Shown here: positions 59,222-64,000 of the stretch, piece by piece
Layout of the letters: each line of letters starts with the position of its first letter
Position numbering within the stretch: the first letter of the stretch is position 1
Source of the DNA: Sebastes aleutianus
Taxonomy: Eukaryota > Chordata > Actinopteri > Perciformes > Sebastidae
Length of the DNA stretch: 64,000 nucleotides
NCBI GenBank assembly: GCA_916700875.1
Contig: CAKAKS010000038.1
Coordinates: 11,082,944-11,146,943 of the forward strand
Direction: 5' to 3'
Made by a program: the position numbers and the translations under genes
The notes under the pieces: generated by a model
What the model was told of the DNA's origin: nothing
Database searches by the model: none
Seen by the model: the letters and a program-made list of their open reading frames with translations, nothing else

Positions 59222-60674
59222 ATAATAGGAGTTAACCAGAGATGTACATGTCATAAAAGTGCTTCTACGACAGAAACCGTGACTCCTATCGCTTAGATTG
59301 TTCATGAGACCAGTTAGGAGTCTCTGATGAACAAATGGTGCGACATTTGGGTCTGTAGTTTGAAAAATGTGACCTCGGCGGCAGTTTTGAAAAGTATTAA
59401 CTATTTTCTCTGATCCAAAAAATTCTGTGAAATTTAATATGGGGCCCTATGGGAGCAAAGCCTGCAGTTGCTCTCACGTTCAGGCATGTGTTGCCAAATG
59501 TGTAAGTCCGACTGATTCCATAGCTACATGTTTGCAACCGGCACAAAAATACCTACGTTTTGATGTATTAATTGTGTATGAGGAGTGGACGTTGTGGGCT
59601 ACAGAGCAATTTGTTTGGAACATTTTCAAAAGATTTCAAAGCTTTCCCGCACTCTAGCGATGATGTCACACACTCTAGCCCTTAACGACCCACGCAATAC
59701 ACACCCATTATAAAATCTGAAACGGTCTGAAAATTTCACAAAACGTAAACTGCGATTTCGTGAAAACTGTGCCAGCTATCAAAAAATTTCCATTTGGCCA
59801 AATAAAGTCCCAAGTCTCGTGACCCGTTTAAACTTTTAATTCCGTTTCTACGTTAAAGTATGGCGACTCTGTATGGCCCCAAAGAGGAGTGTTTATGAGC
59901 ACTCGTCACGTCGATTTTCAATGCATTCCAATGGAGAAAAAAATCGCGCTTTCGCGCGATTTTCTCGGGAACCGCTGCGCGAATCTCTTAGTCAGGTCAT
60001 AGCACACGATTCCCGATCATTTCGCACGTTTTGATGTAATTTTTGTACAAGTGTTGGCAACGCTGCCGGAGGAGTAGCGCGGCAAAGTTTAGGCAGAAGT
60101 CTGAATAAGAAAACTAGAAAATTTCGCAAGAAATTTTGACCAGTGTGCCTGGTGCTGGGGGGGGGGTCTGAGGACCATAGTGAGGTTATAAGAAGGGGGA
60201 TGATAGGCCCAATAAAGTCCCAAGTCTCGTGACCGGTTTAAACTTTGAATCATTTTTGTACGTTAAAGTATGGCGACTCTGTATGGCCCTAAAGAGGAGT
60301 GTTTTTGAGCTCTCTTCACATCAATTTGCCATTCATTCCTATGGAGCAAATAAATCACGATTTCGCGCAATTTTTTCGGGAACTGCTACGCCAATCTCTT
60401 AGAAAAGTCATAGCACACCATTCCCGATCATTCTGTCACTGGTTGCCATGGTGATTGGGGGGTCGTGAGGAGTATTTAGTTTCCTGTTATTGTATAGTAA
60501 GAGTTGAGGGCTTTTATTTTGAAAAGTAGGTGAATACCTAGTTTCCTGTTATCATAAAATGAGAGTTGGGGGCTTTTAATCACAGGTGTAATTAATAACA
60601 TTAATTATGGCCCTGATCCATTGAAGCCCTGGTTTAGAGCATGCTGGCTCACTGAAATAGTGTGATACAGTAAA

Positions 60675-60730
<56 letters not shown>

Positions 60731-63700
60731 GTGCGTGTTAGTTAGTCAGCCTGCTCTGATTGGCTAATGTGAATCAGCTGTCTAGCAGCAATCAAAAGTT
60801 GCCATGGTGATTGGCCACTGCTGCAGTGGGGCAGTTTATAATAGGAGTTAACCAGAGACGTACATGTCATAAAAGTGCTTCTACGACAGAAACCGTGACT
60901 CCTATCGCTTAGATTGTTCATGAGACCAGTTAGGAGTCTCTGATGAACAAATGGTGCGACATTTGGGTCTGTAGTGGCAAAAATGTGACCTCGGCGGCAG
61001 TTTCGAAAAGTAGTAACTTTTTTCTCTGATCCAAAAAATTATGTGAAATTTAATATGGGCCGCCATGGGAGCCTAGTCTGGAGTTGCTGTCACATTCAGG
61101 CATGTGTCGCCAAATGTGTAAGTCCGACTGATTCCATAGCTACATGACTGCGACCAGCACAAAAATACCTACGTTTTGATGTATTAATTGTGTATGAGGA
61201 GTGGACATTGTGGGCTAAGGAGCAATTTGTTCGGATAATTTTCAAAAGATTTTTAAGCTGTGCTCCACTCTAGCTCTGACATCACGTGCTCTAGCCCTTA
61301 ACGACCCACGCAATACACACCCATTATAAAATCTGAAACGGTCTGAAAATCTCACAAAACGTAAACTGCGATTTCGTGAAAACCGTGCCAGCTATCAAAA
61401 AAATTCCATTTGGCCAAATAAAGTCCCAAAGTCTAGTGACCCGTTTAAACTTTGAATCACGTTTCTACATTAAAGTATGGCGACTCTGAATGGCCCTAAA
61501 GAGGAGTGTTTTTGAGCTCTCTTCATGTCAATTTGCCATTCATTCCTATGGAGCAAATAAATCGCGCTTTCGCGCGATTTTTTCAGGAGCTGCTGAGATT
61601 TCTTTCGATAACAGTGACACCAGCCTTCTCGTACACTGGGACAGCCTTCATGTTGAGAAGCAGGGTGAACACCTTAATGGGATTGTGGACTTGGTCTTTC
61701 TTGTACCACAGGTACACCGCGTCCCCTTTGGTCCCCTCGCTCAGGTTAACACTCACTGGCGTGTATTTTTGCTGCTGAAGGGCATGATACTTGGCATCAT
61801 CAGTGGAGACATTCAGATCACTGAGTGCACGCCCGGGGTCGGCGGCCCCTTAACCTCTGACCTCAAGATATGCGACTGAACATGCATTCTATGGGTACCC
61901 ACGGATCTCCCCTTTACAGACTTGCCCACTTTATGACAGCTATTTGCAGTTTTGCGCAAAGACCATGCAGTTGTTTTAATGCAGTATAAATGTGTTATTT
62001 TTGCCTGTTCTAAAAATGGTGTATTGGAATAATTCCGCATACTGGGGTCCCTAAACAGTTTTAGAATTATATGAATTGGGTATCACTGTAAAGCTGAGTC
62101 TCTTGTGGATCCAATGAGCCTAACTGTATTCATGTGTGATGATGTTAGTCCCCATTTTGAAACTTGGCCTCACTGTGTAAAGTGACCTGTGGTGACCTCT
62201 AGGATAATCACAGCCTCATGAAACTTTACAGCCACAAACTAGAGACCTAGAGCATTCAGAGCATGGATGGCTTTCATAACTAGGTTTACAATAAGGAGGT
62301 TTCTGCAGGATTGGCAGGTCATCCAAGATGGGATAAGTATTCTAATAGGCAGCCTTGGCACTCAGGAAAGGAGGCAGTTCAGGGTAATCTGTCTGTAGAA
62401 TATAGAATAGTTCTTGTTTCTTCACCTGAGGGGCTGTAATCTAGAAATAGGTCAAGGATTTACAGGATAGTTGGAGTAGGTAAGAACCAGTGTGTGTGTT
62501 GGTGAGTGTGATTGAAGACAGAGCTCCGGCTTTGGTGAGGAGGAGTTACACACCTGTCCTTGACCGTCACCTAAACGTGACCTGGTAGAGAAGACGCATT
62601 TCCTCATGCACTGAGGGTGTGTGTGTGTGAGTGTATTCTGATCACTGGCAAGAAGGTCGTACTCTATATCCTATACCGGATTGGCACTCAGTGTGATCTG
62701 GTGGACGGGGTACGATTGTCTGTGGACCACTGAAAGGAATAAATGAGTTCTGAAACAATAGTTGCTTAAATAAGTATACTATTGTGTACGAAACAGCGTG
62801 ATGGAGTGAGGTGCTAAATAAGCATTGGAATAAGACACTCTTGAGATAAAGGAGTGTCAGGAAGAAATTACTAAATTAGCAATTGGGCAGGTGAGAAGAG
62901 GGAGAAAAGAACTACAACTAGAATTAGATTTAGGATTAGATTTCTATGATACAGGCACACTTATAATATACTTACACAATCAGTGCACACACACACACAC
63001 ACACACACACTTACACAATCAGTTCACACAAAGACGCCCACACATTTGTTCCCATGAGAAAGAATTATTAAGAAAAACATTTTTTTCTTGAGACACACCT
63101 CCTAAAAGTCCTGCCAAGCACACAATTATCTATTTCACTCAAAGCAGGCGTGACTTACACAGAACTATTAAAACACTAAATGGGAACCCGTGTGGGCATG
63201 TGCATGTGTGTTAAAGTTTATGATTTCACCTTCATGACAACACGTATTTTTTGCAGTAGGTGAAGTTCTATGCAGACATTTAGCTACAAACTGATTATTT
63301 TGGTGCTATATATTTATTATAATTCTATCTTGTCTAAAAGTGTTTAGAATTAAAACAATATAACCATCCAGATAAAGAGACAATAACTGTTGTCATGAAC
63401 ATCACAGCAAAGTAAAGACAACTCTTTTTATATTAGGGATGTACCCATTTCCGAATTGGTTATTCAGGAAAGCACAAATGATGCGATGAAGACAGATTAA
63501 ACAAGCGTACAACAACACAACGCAAGTGTGGGAAAAAAACGCGTGAACGAGCCCCCAAATATGTTACGGCCTCTCGGACAAACAAAGGCTATATAACAAT
63601 CAATTTATTTTAAATCAGGACAAAAGTAACTATAAAAAATGTAACTGAGTAAACAAAAGGTTGGAGATCCCGGTTAAATGAACTAAAGAAGGGGAAGTTG

Positions 63701-64000
63701 CTGGGCCAGCCACGCAGTGGGCCGTCGCACCCAGCTCAACCGTCTAAACTCAAAAGTGTCTAACTTAAACCAAAAACAAGTAAATGTTGTCACTCTCAAC
63801 CTCTGTCTTCCTAGGAAAAGAAGCTCCAAAGCTACCTTGGACCACGCCTTGTTTGTGTGTTTGTGTCTACCTCCTGAGCTCCAATAGCCCATCTGTATTC
63901 ATGTGTGATGATGTTAGTCCCCATTTTGAAACTTGACCACAAACTAGAGACCTGGAGCATTCAGAGCATGGATGGCTTTCCTAGCTAGGTTTACAATAAG
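59222..64000 (+). repeat. Segmental duplication, copy 2, running off the window
   Basis: The near-identical second copy of 52302-57150. It contains a partial long unit (to 59802), a short unit (59803-60212), a long unit (60213-61418), and then the block with the captured frame. Diverged homology extends leftward to about 59105. It is still inside the duplicated sequence at the window end, so its right boundary is not visible. Confidence 0.92.
61583..61849 (-). pseudogene. Captured protein-coding fragment, copy 2
   Basis: The same 88-codon minus-strand frame as at 54681-54947, shifted by 6902 bp, with no difference seen. It is part of the segmental duplication. Identity is probably due to recency and not to selection. 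Confidence 0.6.

Overview
The window is vertebrate nuclear DNA, almost certainly from a percomorph teleost fish. The evidence is intron-bearing genes with vertebrate splice sites, fish-type families (rapunzel, TMEM272-like, secreted PI-PLC), and dense fish repeats: TTAA-flanked MITEs, hAT-type MITEs, Tc1 remnants, a tRNA-derived SINE and a Rex1-type LINE. Species was not determined.

Layout. (1) 1-8063, minus: complete six-exon hdgf, with MITEs in its introns and an 18-bp minisatellite in intron 1. (2) 8064-12516: a stack of nested DNA transposons and two Tc1 remnants. (3) 12517-16096, plus: complete seven-exon prcc. (4) 18393-21281, minus: complete seven-exon mrpl9 with an unusual Ala/Glu-rich C-terminal tail. 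(5) 24337-25506, minus: four-exon tetraspan TMEM272-like gene. (6) 27284-36180, minus: two tandem three-exon genes for secreted PI-PLC X-domain enzymes, each with a conserved upstream non-coding exon; the two copies have since received different transposon insertions. (7) 38883-42688, plus: one intact rapunzel-family gene and decayed copies upstream. (8) 43138-47665: a long dispersed repeat split by a Rex1-like LINE whose ORF is open except for one frameshift. (9) 47760-49511: a pair of ~0.6-kb direct repeats rich in AAnATGGC motifs. (10) 50071-64000: a tandem array of ~1.2-kb and ~0.4-kb units running into a ~6.9-kb segmental duplication that continues past the window edge. Each long copy holds a minus-strand 88-codon open frame that looks like a captured gene piece.

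hdgf and prcc are also neighbours in mammals, so the left part looks like a conserved syntenic block (growth factor/chromatin reader, splicing-associated protein, mitochondrial ribosomal protein). The right half is lineage-specific: tandem gene duplications (PI-PLC, rapunzel) and then repeat-dominated DNA. No operon-like coupling is expected. Gene models were assembled by eye from splice sites and reading-frame continuity; no database search was run.
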